Source: JAJRTA01 sp965603125
GTDB taxonomy: Bacteria; Zixibacteria; MSB-5A5; GN15; FEB-12
DNA length: 64,000 nt
Reading direction: 5' to 3'
Assembly (NCBI GenBank): GCA_965603125.1
Contig: CBFDBU010000006.1
Coordinates: forward strand, 62,001 to 126,000
Shown here: positions 8,344-17,446 of the stretch, one piece after another
Numbering within the stretch: position 1 is the stretch's first letter
Layout of the letters: every line of letters starts with the position of its first letter
The notes under the pieces: generated by a model
Databases searched by the model: none
What the model saw: the letters and a program-made list of their open reading frames with translations, nothing else
What the model was told of the DNA's origin: nothing
Translations under genes and position numbers: made by a program

Positions 8344-8916
8344 CTATTTCTGCTCGCGCACGGCGAAGGCCGGCAGTATCTGCAACTCGGTGAACCTTTC
8401 GCGCGGAATCGTATCCGGCGGATCACCAGGCTGGATGCGCCGGGCCATGATCATCAGAGAGTTGTTGGGATGGGTGGTAGTGGTATCGACCACCAGTTTC
8501 TTGATGGGCTTGTTGTCCAGCGAGGAGATAAAGACAGTCACGAGCCGCCCGCTCCCCGGTCCAAGCATGTGCACACTGGGGCCGAGATTGGCCATCATCC
8601 CCAGCGTAACGCACTGAACAGCGGTATCAGCCCGGAACCCCTTGAAGTCAAACCCCTCAACCCTGCCGCCGGTATAGACGGCCGAATCACCGACGATGCG
8701 GTTGGTTCCTGCGCTCAGCCTCAGCGGAATCGACAGAGCTTCCACGAACTGGTCGTTGGTCAGGGATATTTCGACCTTCCAGTTGTTGTCATCTATTTTG
8801 GCTACGTCGGCGTACAGGGTATCGGCCTTCCCGAACTTGTCCACCTGAGCCAGGCTCAAGGCCGGAAGCACCAGCAGTGCAATCAGCAGGCTGAGCGTTA
8901 GCGTTCTTGGTTTCAT
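8344..8916 (-). CDS. Exported protein, cohesin-like beta fold suspected
   Basis: The predicted product of 190 residues starts with a signal peptide (hydrophobic core LLIALLVLPALSLA, cleavage after Ala). The remainder alternates beta strands without transmembrane segments. Its pattern of short strands and a VEISLTNDQ-type opening recalls the cohesin-like domains of exported FCB proteins, but the match is weak. The ATG at 8916 has a GGAGGAAG site directly upstream; the frame begins 16 codons earlier without one. It is followed by a strong hairpin and preceded by the TPR lipoprotein gene on the same strand. Confidence 0.62.
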   Translation of the reverse strand: MKPRTLTLSLLIALLVLPALSLAQVDKFGKADTLYADVAKIDDNNWKVEISLTNDQFVEALSIPLRLSAGTNRIVGDSAVYTGGRVEGFDFKGFRADTAVQCVTLGMMANLGPSVHMLGPGSGRLVTVFISSLDNKPIKKLVVDTTTTHPNNSLMIMARRIQPGDPPDTIPRERFTELQILPAFAVREQK

Positions 8917-8979
8917 TCTTCCTCCAGTCAATCGGTTACCTATGTTCTTTCCTGTTACAATCATACCCTGTCCGGGATC

Positions 8980-10476
8980 CTAAGTTTCGCCGCCGTCTGC
9001 GGTCCCGACCAGGGAAGACTTCAGCCGACCGATAAGGGAATCGGCTCTCCCGGGATCGCTTAGCTTGTCACGATATATCGTCACCGCCCTGAGAATCCCG
9101 AGTTCCGCCACCCTGGTGTTGGGGAACTTGTCCGCAAGGGCGGTCAGAATTTTAGCGGCGCTCTGCCATTGTCCGTCTCTCGCGTGCAGCTCGGCCTTGT
9201 GGAGCAACGCCCTGGCCTCCAGCATGGTACCGGCTCCCCGAGCGGCGGAGCGATCAAAGTAGTCTTCGGCGTCGCGACGCCATCGCCGGGCTTCCTCCTG
9301 CCGCCCCTGCTTTCGGTAGCTGTCGGCCAGATGCAGGTAGGTCGTCATGGCCTGATCAGAGCCGCGGTATTTCTCGATCAGGAGCTTGTACTCGGTCTCG
9401 GCCCGGCTCCAGTTTCCCTGCTGCTCAAACGACCGGGCCATGAGAAACTGGGCCATGGGCGTGACCGAATAGTAGCGGGGGTAGTTTCTCTTGAGGTCGA
9501 CCAATATCTCCCGGGCCTCATCGTACTGTTGCAGGTCCATCCTGACCACGCTCATGTTGAACAGAACCCGGGGGCGCAGAAGAGTATCAGAGGCGTCGAT
9601 CCGTGTGAGCAGGTCGTTATAGATCGACAGGGCGCTGTCGGTGTTTTTCAGCCCGGCAGCGTATACGTCGGCCACATTCAGGCGGATTTCCAGATAATTG
9701 TCGGCTGTGGTGTCGGACAGCGCCCTCAGTTCGATGATGACCTTTTCCCACTGACCAGCCTGTTCATATAGCCGAGCTAAGTTGCCGTGAGACGCACCGG
9801 CGGCGGCGCTTTGCGGGTAGCTATTGCACAGGTCGCGGTAGTAGCGTTCGGCCTGCTCGTAGTGTTGCGCGGCGGTAGCCGAATCGCCGGTCACCGTGAC
9901 GATACGGAAGATATTCAGCGGCAAGTTAAGCAGGCTGTAGACGACCCCGCCGGAGTCATCGACGGGCGGGTAAAACCGATCGAGCACACTACCATATACG
10001 ACGAGGGCGCTGTCCCACGCGCCGGATGCCTGCAAGGCCTGGCCTAAGTTGAACATCGTTGTCCGAAAAGGTGAGTTGTCCAGCGAAACGTGCCGCAGGA
10101 GGCGGTTTAGAATCGTGACACAGGTGTCGAAGTTGCCGGAGGAAGAATGAAGTTGCGACAGGCGGTTGGCGGCTTTGAAGGCCAGGTATTCTATCTCGTG
10201 ATACTCGACCGGATGGGCCTGGCTGCTCAAGGAATCAAGGGCCGTCAGACAGAACGACCAGACCCGCGCATACTCGGGAGCGACCGCCTCTGCAGATCGC
10301 ACATGCTCTCGCTCCGGGCGCGCCAGCACGTCCCGCAACTGACGCTCGGCGCCATGGTAGAGCTTCTCCGCCTGATAGCGCATTCTCAGCGCGGGGTTGT
10401 CCGAGCATGACCAGATAACCGCGGCGGCCAACAGGATGGCGGGAAGCGCCCGTATTGTGTTACGTTCCATCATCAT
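8980..10476 (-). CDS. TPR-repeat lipoprotein
   Basis: The 498-residue product has a lipoprotein-like signal ending VIWSC near residue 24, followed by a long alpha-helical region with repeated TPR signatures (for example ALVVYGSVLDRFYP, AARHYEQAERYYRDL, AETEYKLLIEKY, AAKILTALADKFP type units). Such proteins serve as scaffolds in the periplasm or at the outer membrane. The repeats resemble the YbgF and BamD tetratricopeptide style (ladder of A-x3-Y-x3-L). The partner is unknown. The gene stands directly upstream of the 8344-8916 exported-protein gene and could share its transcript. Divergently, 170 bases away, the phage head cassette begins. Confidence 0.8.
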   Translation of the reverse strand: MMMERNTIRALPAILLAAAVIWSCSDNPALRMRYQAEKLYHGAERQLRDVLARPEREHVRSAEAVAPEYARVWSFCLTALDSLSSQAHPVEYHEIEYLAFKAANRLSQLHSSSGNFDTCVTILNRLLRHVSLDNSPFRTTMFNLGQALQASGAWDSALVVYGSVLDRFYPPVDDSGGVVYSLLNLPLNIFRIVTVTGDSATAAQHYEQAERYYRDLCNSYPQSAAAGASHGNLARLYEQAGQWEKVIIELRALSDTTADNYLEIRLNVADVYAAGLKNTDSALSIYNDLLTRIDASDTLLRPRVLFNMSVVRMDLQQYDEAREILVDLKRNYPRYYSVTPMAQFLMARSFEQQGNWSRAETEYKLLIEKYRGSDQAMTTYLHLADSYRKQGRQEEARRWRRDAEDYFDRSAARGAGTMLEARALLHKAELHARDGQWQSAAKILTALADKFPNTRVAELGILRAVTIYRDKLSDPGRADSLIGRLKSSLVGTADGGET

Positions 10477-10647
10477 ATATATCGGAAGTAAGCGTCGGCC
10501 TTATATCTTTCGGCCCTTGGAATATAGACGCCACGCTCTGATGGTTCAAGCGAAATTTTCAACCACCAGCACGGCGAGGCAGTTACAAAAACAGTACATG
10601 GTTGCCGGTCTTGCTGACGCTGACCGGTTGGGCAAAAAGGAGCAAAG

Positions 10648-11919
10648 ATGAAACTGTTCAAGAGAAAGAAGCCGTCTGCTACTGCTCAACCGCAGCGCGT
10701 CCAGCGAGTTACGGCCGCCGTCAAGCCGCCCCGTCGCAGCGCCTATCGCACCCCCGACCAGATCAACTCGACGCTGAAAATGTCCCCCGCCGATATTCGG
10801 TCCGGCCGTTATCGGACGATGCTCTACCGATTCCTGGCTGATAATATCCCGATTGTCGACACCTGCATTTGGACCTGGAGCAGGTTGGCGGCCGCCCCGG
10901 GGGAGTTCCGCATCATAGGCAGCAAGAACAAGCTGCTCGCCGAGCAGGGACGACAGCGCCTGGAGCAGTTGTCCAATGAACTGTATCTTGATTCTACCGG
11001 GCGCCCGGCGGGATTGCCCGGATTCATGGTGGATCTGTTTTCCTGCCTGTTTCGAGACGGCATATTCGGCGGGTTCCTGACAGTCAGCAGAGACGCCTCG
11101 GGTGTGGACAAGTTCGTGCCGGTCGATCCGGCGGACATCAGTTGGCACCCGCAGGAAGGCAGGTCGGGACTGGTGCTGGAGCAGGATGGCGGCTCGCTGG
11201 CGCTGGCCCGGCCGGACTTCTACCACCTGGCCTTGAATGCCGGTATCGGTTCCCCGCTGGGGAGATCGGTCCTGCAGACGGTTCCTTTTGTCTCGTACAT
11301 CGAACAGCAATTGGTCGATGACATGCGGCGAACGAGCCACAACAGCGGGTATCACAGGCTGCACGTGAAGATCGCTCCCCCCCAACGGCTGGCGGGCGAG
11401 GCGGAGCAGGCGTATGTCGACCGCATCAACAGCTACTTCGATTCGACCGTCTCGATGATCAAGACCTGCGATGTCGACGACAACCCGGTCACCTGGGACA
11501 ACGTCAATATCGAGTATATCGGCCCGCCACACGCCCGGGCGGTGACCAACAACTGGTTTTTCAATCATCGGGCCATGGTCGAAGAGATCTGTGCCGGGAC
11601 ACACCTGGCGCCGTTCCTTTTGGGCTATTCGTACGGCGCCACAACCACCTGGTCGGCGTTTAAGTTTGACGTGGTGATGCGGCAGGTGCGATCGGTGCAG
11701 GCGGAAGCGGCCCAGCTTCTGGAGTGGATCGGTAATGTCGACCTGGCTCTGTCGGGACTGGACATGAGATGCCGCTTTGTATTCGACAACAGCTTCGCCT
11801 ATCAGGCCACCGATGAGGTGAACGTGCGCACGCGCGAAGTTGACAGCATCCTCAAACTGTATCAGGCCGGTCTGCTGGACGAAGAGACCGCCCGTGACAA
11901 AGCGGGACGCTTAGTATAG
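10648..11919 (+). CDS. Phage portal protein
   Basis: The 423-residue product resembles tailed-phage portal proteins, which form the dodecameric vertex ring for DNA entry. Visible features are a basic N-terminus, a long mixed alpha/beta core with a VPVDPADISWHP-type segment, and the GTHLAPFLLGYSYGATTTWSAFK stretch typical of the portal wing and stem. It begins with an AAGGAG site six bases upstream. It is followed five bases later by the large terminase gene, the usual packaging order. No frameshift or internal stop is present. It opens a head-gene cassette with no tail genes. Confidence 0.85.
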   Translation: MKLFKRKKPSATAQPQRVQRVTAAVKPPRRSAYRTPDQINSTLKMSPADIRSGRYRTMLYRFLADNIPIVDTCIWTWSRLAAAPGEFRIIGSKNKLLAEQGRQRLEQLSNELYLDSTGRPAGLPGFMVDLFSCLFRDGIFGGFLTVSRDASGVDKFVPVDPADISWHPQEGRSGLVLEQDGGSLALARPDFYHLALNAGIGSPLGRSVLQTVPFVSYIEQQLVDDMRRTSHNSGYHRLHVKIAPPQRLAGEAEQAYVDRINSYFDSTVSMIKTCDVDDNPVTWDNVNIEYIGPPHARAVTNNWFFNHRAMVEEICAGTHLAPFLLGYSYGATTTWSAFKFDVVMRQVRSVQAEAAQLLEWIGNVDLALSGLDMRCRFVFDNSFAYQATDEVNVRTREVDSILKLYQAGLLDEETARDKAGRLV

Positions 11920-11924
11920 CGGAC

Positions 11925-13247
11925 TTGACAGACAGTATCGACTGGCGGCGGGGCCTGAGCGACCCGGTCTACTTCGCCGACGCAGCCCTGGGCGTCCGCT
12001 TGCATCCCGGCCAGAAGAAGTGGCTGGAGAACTCCGGCTCCCGGGAAAACGTGCTTGTCACCGGCAACCGCTGGGGGAAGTCGTTCGTTTGCGCCGTGAA
12101 GATCATACACCATGCCCTCTACCGCCCGCGACCGCTCAAGTACGACGCCGGCGGCCGCTATCGAATCGCGACCGCCTCGATCACTCAGGATCAGGCCAAT
12201 ATCATTTTCGACCATACTCTGCGGCTGATTCGGCAGTCACACCTGCTGGAGTCACTGGTGGCAAGCATGGTCAGAACACCGTATCCGCGACTCGTGTTCG
12301 GAAACGGCGTCACGGTCGAGGCGCGATCGACCCAGAACCGGGGAGAATACCTGCTGGGTAACGATTACGATCTGTTCATCTTCGACGAGGTGGCTTTCGA
12401 GCACGACGCCGAATACGTGGTGGAAGAAGTCATCCAGATGCGCCTGGCCGACCGCGAAGGGAAACTTGATCTGGTTTCCACACCCAACGGCAGGAACTGG
12501 TTCTACCGCCGCGCCACGGAAATAATCAGAGGCGACCGGGCGGGTTATTTCCAGTCGGGCGACAGCCGCGAGAACTGTTACATCTCCCGTAACTTCCTCG
12601 ACGAAAGGATCACGTCCTTCTCACATCGCCGCGTTCAGCAGAATATCATGGGGCAGTTTGTCGATTCCGGCGGGGAAATTCTCAAGGGAGAATATGTCGA
12701 CCGCGGCCTGACCTCTTTCAACGAATGGAATACAGACGGGACAGATAGTACCGCCTGGATAAGCGGATGGGACTTAGCTCGCAAGCAGACGGCGACAGTG
12801 GGAATCACGATCGACGTTGTCGGCGGCGTGGCCCGGGTTGTCTGTCTGGAACGGTTCAGGCGTTTTGACTGGAATGTCGTAATAGAGAGGATCAAACAGC
12901 GGCAACGAAAATACCCCGGGCGACTGGTGGTGGACGCTACCGGTCTGGGAGACGTGGTCGTGGAACAGCTCAAGGAATACAACCCGGAGGCGGTCGTATT
13001 CAGTGCGGTGACCAAGGCGGAGCTTCTGACCAACGTGGAGTTGTTTCACGCCACAGGCAGGATCAGCTACGAACGCTGGGAGCTTCCGGACGGACCGGGC
13101 AGGATCTGGTCCCTGGAGGATGAACTGCGCGCCGCCCGCTGGGATGACAACAACAAGTGTGATGCCCTGATGGCGCTGGCGCTGGCGCTTTGGCCGTTGC
13201 GAAGAAAGCCCGAGATAGCAGCCGAGCCGCGCGTCGGCCGGGGATGA
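11925..13247 (+). CDS. Phage terminase large subunit
   Basis: The 440-residue product is a DNA-packaging motor with both domains intact. The ATPase shows Walker A GNRWGKS (47-53) and Walker B LFIFDE with catalytic Asp153-Glu154. The RNase H-fold nuclease has its acidic residues in SGWD (Asp282), VVDATGLGD (Asp336, Asp342) and the late WDDNNKCDALMALALAL segment (Asp412). Translation probably starts at a TTG five bases after the portal stop, with no obvious ribosome site, implying coupling. Length and motifs match functional terminases, so packaging could still occur. No small terminase is recognised nearby, unless the 21219-21515 product serves. Confidence 0.92.
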   Translation: MTDSIDWRRGLSDPVYFADAALGVRLHPGQKKWLENSGSRENVLVTGNRWGKSFVCAVKIIHHALYRPRPLKYDAGGRYRIATASITQDQANIIFDHTLRLIRQSHLLESLVASMVRTPYPRLVFGNGVTVEARSTQNRGEYLLGNDYDLFIFDEVAFEHDAEYVVEEVIQMRLADREGKLDLVSTPNGRNWFYRRATEIIRGDRAGYFQSGDSRENCYISRNFLDERITSFSHRRVQQNIMGQFVDSGGEILKGEYVDRGLTSFNEWNTDGTDSTAWISGWDLARKQTATVGITIDVVGGVARVVCLERFRRFDWNVVIERIKQRQRKYPGRLVVDATGLGDVVVEQLKEYNPEAVVFSAVTKAELLTNVELFHATGRISYERWELPDGPGRIWSLEDELRAARWDDNNKCDALMALALALWPLRRKPEIAAEPRVGRG

Positions 13248-13297
13248 GGCCGGGCCAACCGATACGGGCAGGGATCAGTCGTTACCGGGCAGGATTG

Positions 13298-13344
13298 CCA
13301 ACGCCAAAAGAAACGCCCTTTGAGGGAACCTCAAAAGGCGTTGG
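13298..13344. terminator. Nested hairpins between terminase and PEP-CTERM genes
   Basis: Outer arms CCAACGCC...GGCGTTGG enclose a second stem, CCTTTGAGG...CCTCAAA(A)GG. It lies between the convergent terminase gene (+) and PEP-CTERM gene (-) and could end both transcripts. No long T run is seen. Confidence 0.6.
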
Positions 13345-13377
13345 AAAGCGGAGGGTTGGGAACGTAGGGGCAAATTT

Positions 13378-13710
13378 TTACGATCGTCGCAGAAGCCGCA
13401 GCGCACCCAGGCCACCGAGGAGCAAGATGATAGTCGATGGTTCCGGCGTACCGGTTATCGGATCATTGGGAGTCTCGTCACCGGCGGATGAGCTACAGAT
13501 GGTCGAGCTGGCCACAAGAGCAAAAGACGGTATCTGTGATTGATTGTTCCAGTCGACGGTATAGACGCTGGAGCCGCCGTGATAGCCAACACCGGCCGGC
13601 ACTCCTAATCCATAGACATCATCAAAGGTCACAGTCATGATCAGGACAAAAAGGACTGCAGCCACAATCCATTTGAAAGAGTGTCTTGTCTGTCGCCTGT
13701 AAATAGTCAT
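13378..13710 (-). CDS. PEP-CTERM sorting-domain protein
   Basis: This 110-residue exported protein has an N-terminal signal or membrane segment (about 13-33) and a C-terminal Pro-Glu-Pro motif followed by a hydrophobic helix and a basic tail (PEPSTIILLLGGLGALRLLRRS, read here in two parts: PEPSTIILLLG and GLGALRLLRRS). Such tails are recognised by exosortase for attachment or release at the outer surface. The middle is short and unassigned. It is antisense to the phage head genes that surround it, which is unusual; no exosortase gene is in this window. Confidence 0.82.
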   Translation of the reverse strand: MTIYRRQTRHSFKWIVAAVLFVLIMTVTFDDVYGLGVPAGVGYHGGSSVYTVDWNNQSQIPSFALVASSTICSSSAGDETPNDPITGTPEPSTIILLLGGLGALRLLRRS

Positions 13711-13954
13711 TGCCGTCTTTGCCTGCTCGTATTATTTCGTCGTGTCCAATAATCGAGCAAACTTCATGCCCGCCAGCAGGATATGTCTCGTCGCGATCGC
13801 TACAAATGGCTGTGGCGCCGCCTGTTAGGCTGAGGGTCGCATTGGTCGGCCCGCTCCGAACGTGGACAGAAAATGGCAATATCTTGCGCAAATTCGGTGT
13901 TGGTCTGCCACTGATGCTGACGAGGTGCCACCTTGAAAAGCAGATGGAGGTAAG

Positions 13955-15457
13955 ATGAACGTAACTCTGGGCAGAATCACGGCCCGGCTGGCCGACCCCA
14001 CCGAGCCGGTAGCAGCCAACTTGGTCGATCTTATCAACCGGAATATCAACCCGCCGACACCTGTAACGGCGTCAGACGTTTTCATACGGGCCATGTACGT
14101 GGTTTCCGATGAAGTCAACAGCTTCGGCGGTCGTTTCCCTCCCGAAGAGCACAGTCGCCTGGCGGAACTGCTGGTTGATTCCCCGGTTATCGTGGGGCAT
14201 CGCAAGGACAAATTGCCGATAGCCCGGAACTTTCACGCCGAAGTGGTGAGCCGCCAGGGACAAAGCTGGGTTAAAAGCTATTTCTACTGGCTCAAGAGCG
14301 CCGAAGGATCCGAAAATCTCCGCGAAAACATCGACGGCGGCATATACAAGGAGTGCTCGATCGGCTTCACTTTCCAGTTCCCGGAGTGTTCCATCTGCGG
14401 AAAAGACATTCGCACTTGCCAACATGAACCGTTTGCCGAATACGACGACGAGGGGAGCCGTCGGATCTGCCACTTCAACTACCGTCAGATTGAGAGAGTC
14501 CTGGAAACGTCACTCGTTTATCGGGGAGCCGTTCCCGATACGTCGGTGACCAGGGTAGCCGGGTTGAGGAGTGGAGAAGCTGCCACCGATGATCCCGTGC
14601 GGGCGGACGTATCGACGTACATCAATGACCTGACAGGCCTTGACAATGAGCAGATGTACCTGGTGGCGCCTTTTTACGAAGGTCTGTCGGTAACCGCTGA
14701 ATTGGCGGGAGAGGCGCTTTGTGTACGCCGCACGTCCGGCGAAACATTGCCGCCGCGAGTGACGGAGCGCTTCGGGGCGCTCGGATTTCCCGCCGGAAGC
14801 GTCATTCCCGGACAGTTGGTCGCCTACCGGGGCAAAGAACGCTTGAGCCGGGAGCAACTGGAGAAACATCTGGCTGGGCGGTCAACCCCGGTGTCACGTC
14901 TTGAACTAAAGCTCTTTCCGCAGGACGGTCTTGATCTCTCCCGTCTTTCCCGGAACGATCTGCCCGACCGGGTGAGGGTAATCCGACACCGAATTGTCGG
15001 GGCCGCCGGCATTGACACCGCCGCCCGATCGCTGATGACGCGCCGGGGAGCGCGACTCTGGCCTCTTGACAAGCTGCCGCCGGCGTTCTGCGGATACCGT
15101 TATCAACCGACCAACGACGGTCAACCCATCTATACCGTGACAAGTCTGGACGGTGACCATTGCCGTCTCTCCTTTACGGATGGAAAATACAACCGGCGCT
15201 TCGTCATCCGGCAGTTCAGCCTGGCGCGTCTTGCCAAGGGCGGACGATTCATCGCCGATGCCGCAGACGATCCGCCAAAGAGCACCGACGCTATCGAATC
15301 GGAAAATCCACACGGACAACTGCTGGCCTTAACACGCAGGGAGGGAAGCTACCTTCTGACGCTGTCCGGAGTTCTCAACGGCCGCTTCGTGCTGCGTCCG
15401 ATGCGCCTCAACGGCCGCGAACGATACCTCTTCTACTGCACCGCTACCGGTAGCTGA
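13955..15457 (+). CDS. Prohead protease with zinc-knuckle insertion and long C-terminal extension
   Basis: The 500-residue product opens with a prohead-protease-like domain. Candidate catalytic residues are His82 (VGHRKDKL) and Ser135 (YKECSIGF), and the conserved late motif VLETSLVYRGAVPDTSV is present around 183-199. These fit the HK97/U35 family that matures heads. Between them is a Cys-x2-Cys-x6-Cys-x-His motif (145, 148, 155, 157) that may bind zinc. About 300 residues follow the protease domain; they are unassigned and far longer than usual, perhaps a fused scaffold or another domain. It lies between the terminase and capsid genes as expected. The 3' end overlaps a convergent lipoprotein gene by 14 bases. 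Confidence 0.75.
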   Translation: MNVTLGRITARLADPTEPVAANLVDLINRNINPPTPVTASDVFIRAMYVVSDEVNSFGGRFPPEEHSRLAELLVDSPVIVGHRKDKLPIARNFHAEVVSRQGQSWVKSYFYWLKSAEGSENLRENIDGGIYKECSIGFTFQFPECSICGKDIRTCQHEPFAEYDDEGSRRICHFNYRQIERVLETSLVYRGAVPDTSVTRVAGLRSGEAATDDPVRADVSTYINDLTGLDNEQMYLVAPFYEGLSVTAELAGEALCVRRTSGETLPPRVTERFGALGFPAGSVIPGQLVAYRGKERLSREQLEKHLAGRSTPVSRLELKLFPQDGLDLSRLSRNDLPDRVRVIRHRIVGAAGIDTAARSLMTRRGARLWPLDKLPPAFCGYRYQPTNDGQPIYTVTSLDGDHCRLSFTDGKYNRRFVIRQFSLARLAKGGRFIADAADDPPKSTDAIESENPHGQLLALTRREGSYLLTLSGVLNGRFVLRPMRLNGRERYLFYCTATGS

Positions 15458-16151
15458 TAAGGCTCAAGGTTCGCTTGAGAGGTCCGCCGACAAAGCGGAG
15501 TTTCACCAGGCCAACGGCCGGAACGTAGTACTCCCGGGCGGTGGCCGCTGCCACGGAGTCGGAAGAGTTCCAGAAGAGGCTTACGTCAAAACAGTAGGTG
15601 TTGAAAGACCCGCCCGGCACATGGAGCAACTCGCGACCGAGATACTCCCGGGTATAGAGGAAACCAAAGTATGAGTAACAAAAGAACGGTTCGGCATCAT
15701 CAAGCCCCCCCGGGAAAGAAGGAAAATGACCCTGCCAGCTATCTCCCGCTTCCAATCCGGGAGTCATCAGAACCGGAGGCGGATCGATGTCGGCAATGAG
15801 ATCCATCCCCTCGATCCTCCGCCAGTATCCGTTCTGAATGACCCAGCCGTCGGTGACTTTCAGATTCAGTACGGGCACGTTGGCGTTTTTGACGATCCAG
15901 TCACCCTCGCCACCGCTGATGCCGACCGTGTCGCGCCTGGTACTGGTGGCGAAACTAAAGTCCGGCTCCCAGGTAGTATCGGTCCGGACATAGATCAGGG
16001 TGCGGTCGTCGACGAGGCCGAAGAGGGCGGCGCCGTCCGAGAAGGCAGCAGCGCCCGACGAGGTCGGGTCGACCGGGCCGTCATCGTTGCTGCAGCCAAG
16101 GGCAAGGGAAACCAGCAGCAACCCGGCGACGAGTATCCTGAGTGGGGACAT
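15444..16151 (-). CDS. Lipoprotein of unknown function
   Basis: The 235-residue product has a textbook lipobox (LALGC, Cys near 20) followed by a Ser/Asp-rich linker and a soluble beta-rich domain. The ATG at 16151 has an AAGGAG site five bases upstream; the frame starts eight codons earlier without one. The domain includes NLKVTDGWVIQNG and LEAGDSWQG segments, common in exported proteins of this group, and no family is recognised. It is antisense within the phage head cassette and overlaps the protease gene 3' end, so it is either a host gene captured between modules or a surface-changing passenger gene. Confidence 0.72.
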   Translation of the reverse strand: MSPLRILVAGLLLVSLALGCSNDDGPVDPTSSGAAAFSDGAALFGLVDDRTLIYVRTDTTWEPDFSFATSTRRDTVGISGGEGDWIVKNANVPVLNLKVTDGWVIQNGYWRRIEGMDLIADIDPPPVLMTPGLEAGDSWQGHFPSFPGGLDDAEPFFCYSYFGFLYTREYLGRELLHVPGGSFNTYCFDVSLFWNSSDSVAAATAREYYVPAVGLVKLRFVGGPLKRTLSLISYR

Positions 16152-16221
16152 GGCTACTCCTTTTCTTTCCATCAAGTAGTCTCGGCGGGGGTGACTCCGT
16201 CAACAAAAAAGGAAGTGCGTA

Positions 16222-16533
16222 ATGGCTGACGGGCAGAATATGGTCGGCTTCCGTCTCAGCGGACCGCTGATCAATTTTATCACGATTGTGCTCGGCATCG
16301 CCGCCGGCTACTTTCTCACGATTCAATCGCTGAAAATAGAACTGGCCGCCAAGGCCGAAGCGGCGGTGGTGGGAACACTCGACAAGAAGTTGGCCGGTTT
16401 TGAGGTGATTCTGAAGCAGGGGGTGGTTGACAAAGAGGAGTTCTACCGGTTTTCCAGAGATGTCGAAGCCAGACTCACCCGGATAGAGTTTTATGTCACC
16501 GATAAGCCAGGAGGACAAATTGGAGAAAGATGA
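16222..16533 (+). CDS. Small single-TM protein in the head cassette
   Basis: The 103-residue product has one hydrophobic helix (about 17-35) followed by a charged helical tail. It has an AAGGAAG site and overlaps the next gene's likely start by 14 bases. It is unassigned. A holin-like role is possible from size and topology, but the tail is longer than usual, so I make no firm call. Confidence 0.55.
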   Translation: MADGQNMVGFRLSGPLINFITIVLGIAAGYFLTIQSLKIELAAKAEAAVVGTLDKKLAGFEVILKQGVVDKEEFYRFSRDVEARLTRIEFYVTDKPGGQIGER

Positions 16534-16933
16534 CCGACTGAGGGCCTACGTCGACGAGTTGCGGGACAGCCTTGAAAAGGAGAATGTCTCGCGGATCGAT
16601 TTCGACCGTCTCAAGAGTTGGCTGTCGGATATTTCCGAGCTGTGCCGTCAGGTGGATCACCTGAACGCGGAGATGCAGACGCTTCGTGAGGATTTGACAG
16701 GTCGCATCGCCGGGACAACGAAGGCGGTAGCAGCCGTGGAAAGAAGCGGCGCAGCGATGCAGAATGTTCTGGCGTATCTGGAGACGCTGCCGACTCTGGG
16801 GGCCGACGAATTGATCAGCCATTACCGTAAAGCGTCAGCCCGGTTCCGTGATGCCTTTCCCGGTAGTTTCGGGCCCCTCGTTTCCCGGGGCAGCCATAAG
16901 GGAGAAGCGCAGGACCCGGCTGTCTTCAAATGA
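16520..16933 (+). CDS. Coiled-coil protein of unknown function
   Basis: Counted from the TTG at 16520 the product has 137 residues. It is highly charged and helical, with heptad-like spacing over about 5-100. The TTG is chosen because AGGAGG (16509-16514) lies five bases upstream; an ATG nine codons earlier lacks a site. It could be a scaffold-like assembly helper, since such proteins are coiled and precede capsid genes, but there is no specific motif. Confidence 0.55.
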   Translation: MEKDDRLRAYVDELRDSLEKENVSRIDFDRLKSWLSDISELCRQVDHLNAEMQTLREDLTGRIAGTTKAVAAVERSGAAMQNVLAYLETLPTLGADELISHYRKASARFRDAFPGSFGPLVSRGSHKGEAQDPAVFK

Positions 16934-17014
16934 CCACGTGGGATTCCCTGTCCCGACCATGAGGGATTCGCTCCCGGTCACACCAAGTTAACAACACTTT
17001 TGAGAGGAAAACAC

Positions 17015-17434
17015 ATGACCGTACGAGACCAGAACCTGGAAGCCATAGCACCGGTGCTGGCCACTTTCAAGATTCATCAGACAAGCAGTGTCGATGACCT
17101 GAAGGATACCAATATCGGTGAGCCGGTCAAACTGACCGGCAGCAATGAAGTGGGGCCGATCGGTTCCGGGAATCAGCTCCTGGGCAAGCTGATCAGCCTG
17201 ACCCTGAGCGACAACGACGACGGCGACCGCCTGGCCACGGTGCAGGTGGGTGGCATCTGCCGTTTGGCAATCTCCACGACCTACCCGGTAGTAGACAATC
17301 GCGTTGTTGGTGGCTCCTCCGGCACGGTCATCCAGGCACCGACGGTGGCGTCCGACCCGGCCGGGGGCAATATCGCCCGGGGAACGGTGCTGGAGGTCAA
17401 CGGCACCACCGACTGTCTCATTCTGCTCAATTAG
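17015..17434 (+). CDS. Head decoration protein (DUF2190-like)
   Basis: The 139-residue product resembles small capsid-stabilising decoration proteins: all beta, Gly-rich, with the segments GEPVKLTGSNEVG, GNQLLGKLISL and RLATVQVGG. These proteins sit on the outside of expanded heads. The ATG at 17015 follows an AGAGGAAA site; a TTG five codons earlier is less likely. It lies 12 bases upstream of the major capsid gene, the standard order for decoration and capsid genes. DUF2190 is my best family match by eye. Confidence 0.72.
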   Translation: MTVRDQNLEAIAPVLATFKIHQTSSVDDLKDTNIGEPVKLTGSNEVGPIGSGNQLLGKLISLTLSDNDDGDRLATVQVGGICRLAISTTYPVVDNRVVGGSSGTVIQAPTVASDPAGGNIARGTVLEVNGTTDCLILLN

Positions 17435-17446
17435 GAAGGAAAAGCC

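Noticed and set aside
16222..16533. Holin gene
   Set aside because: One TM only and a long charged tail; there is no lysin nearby to support a lysis role.
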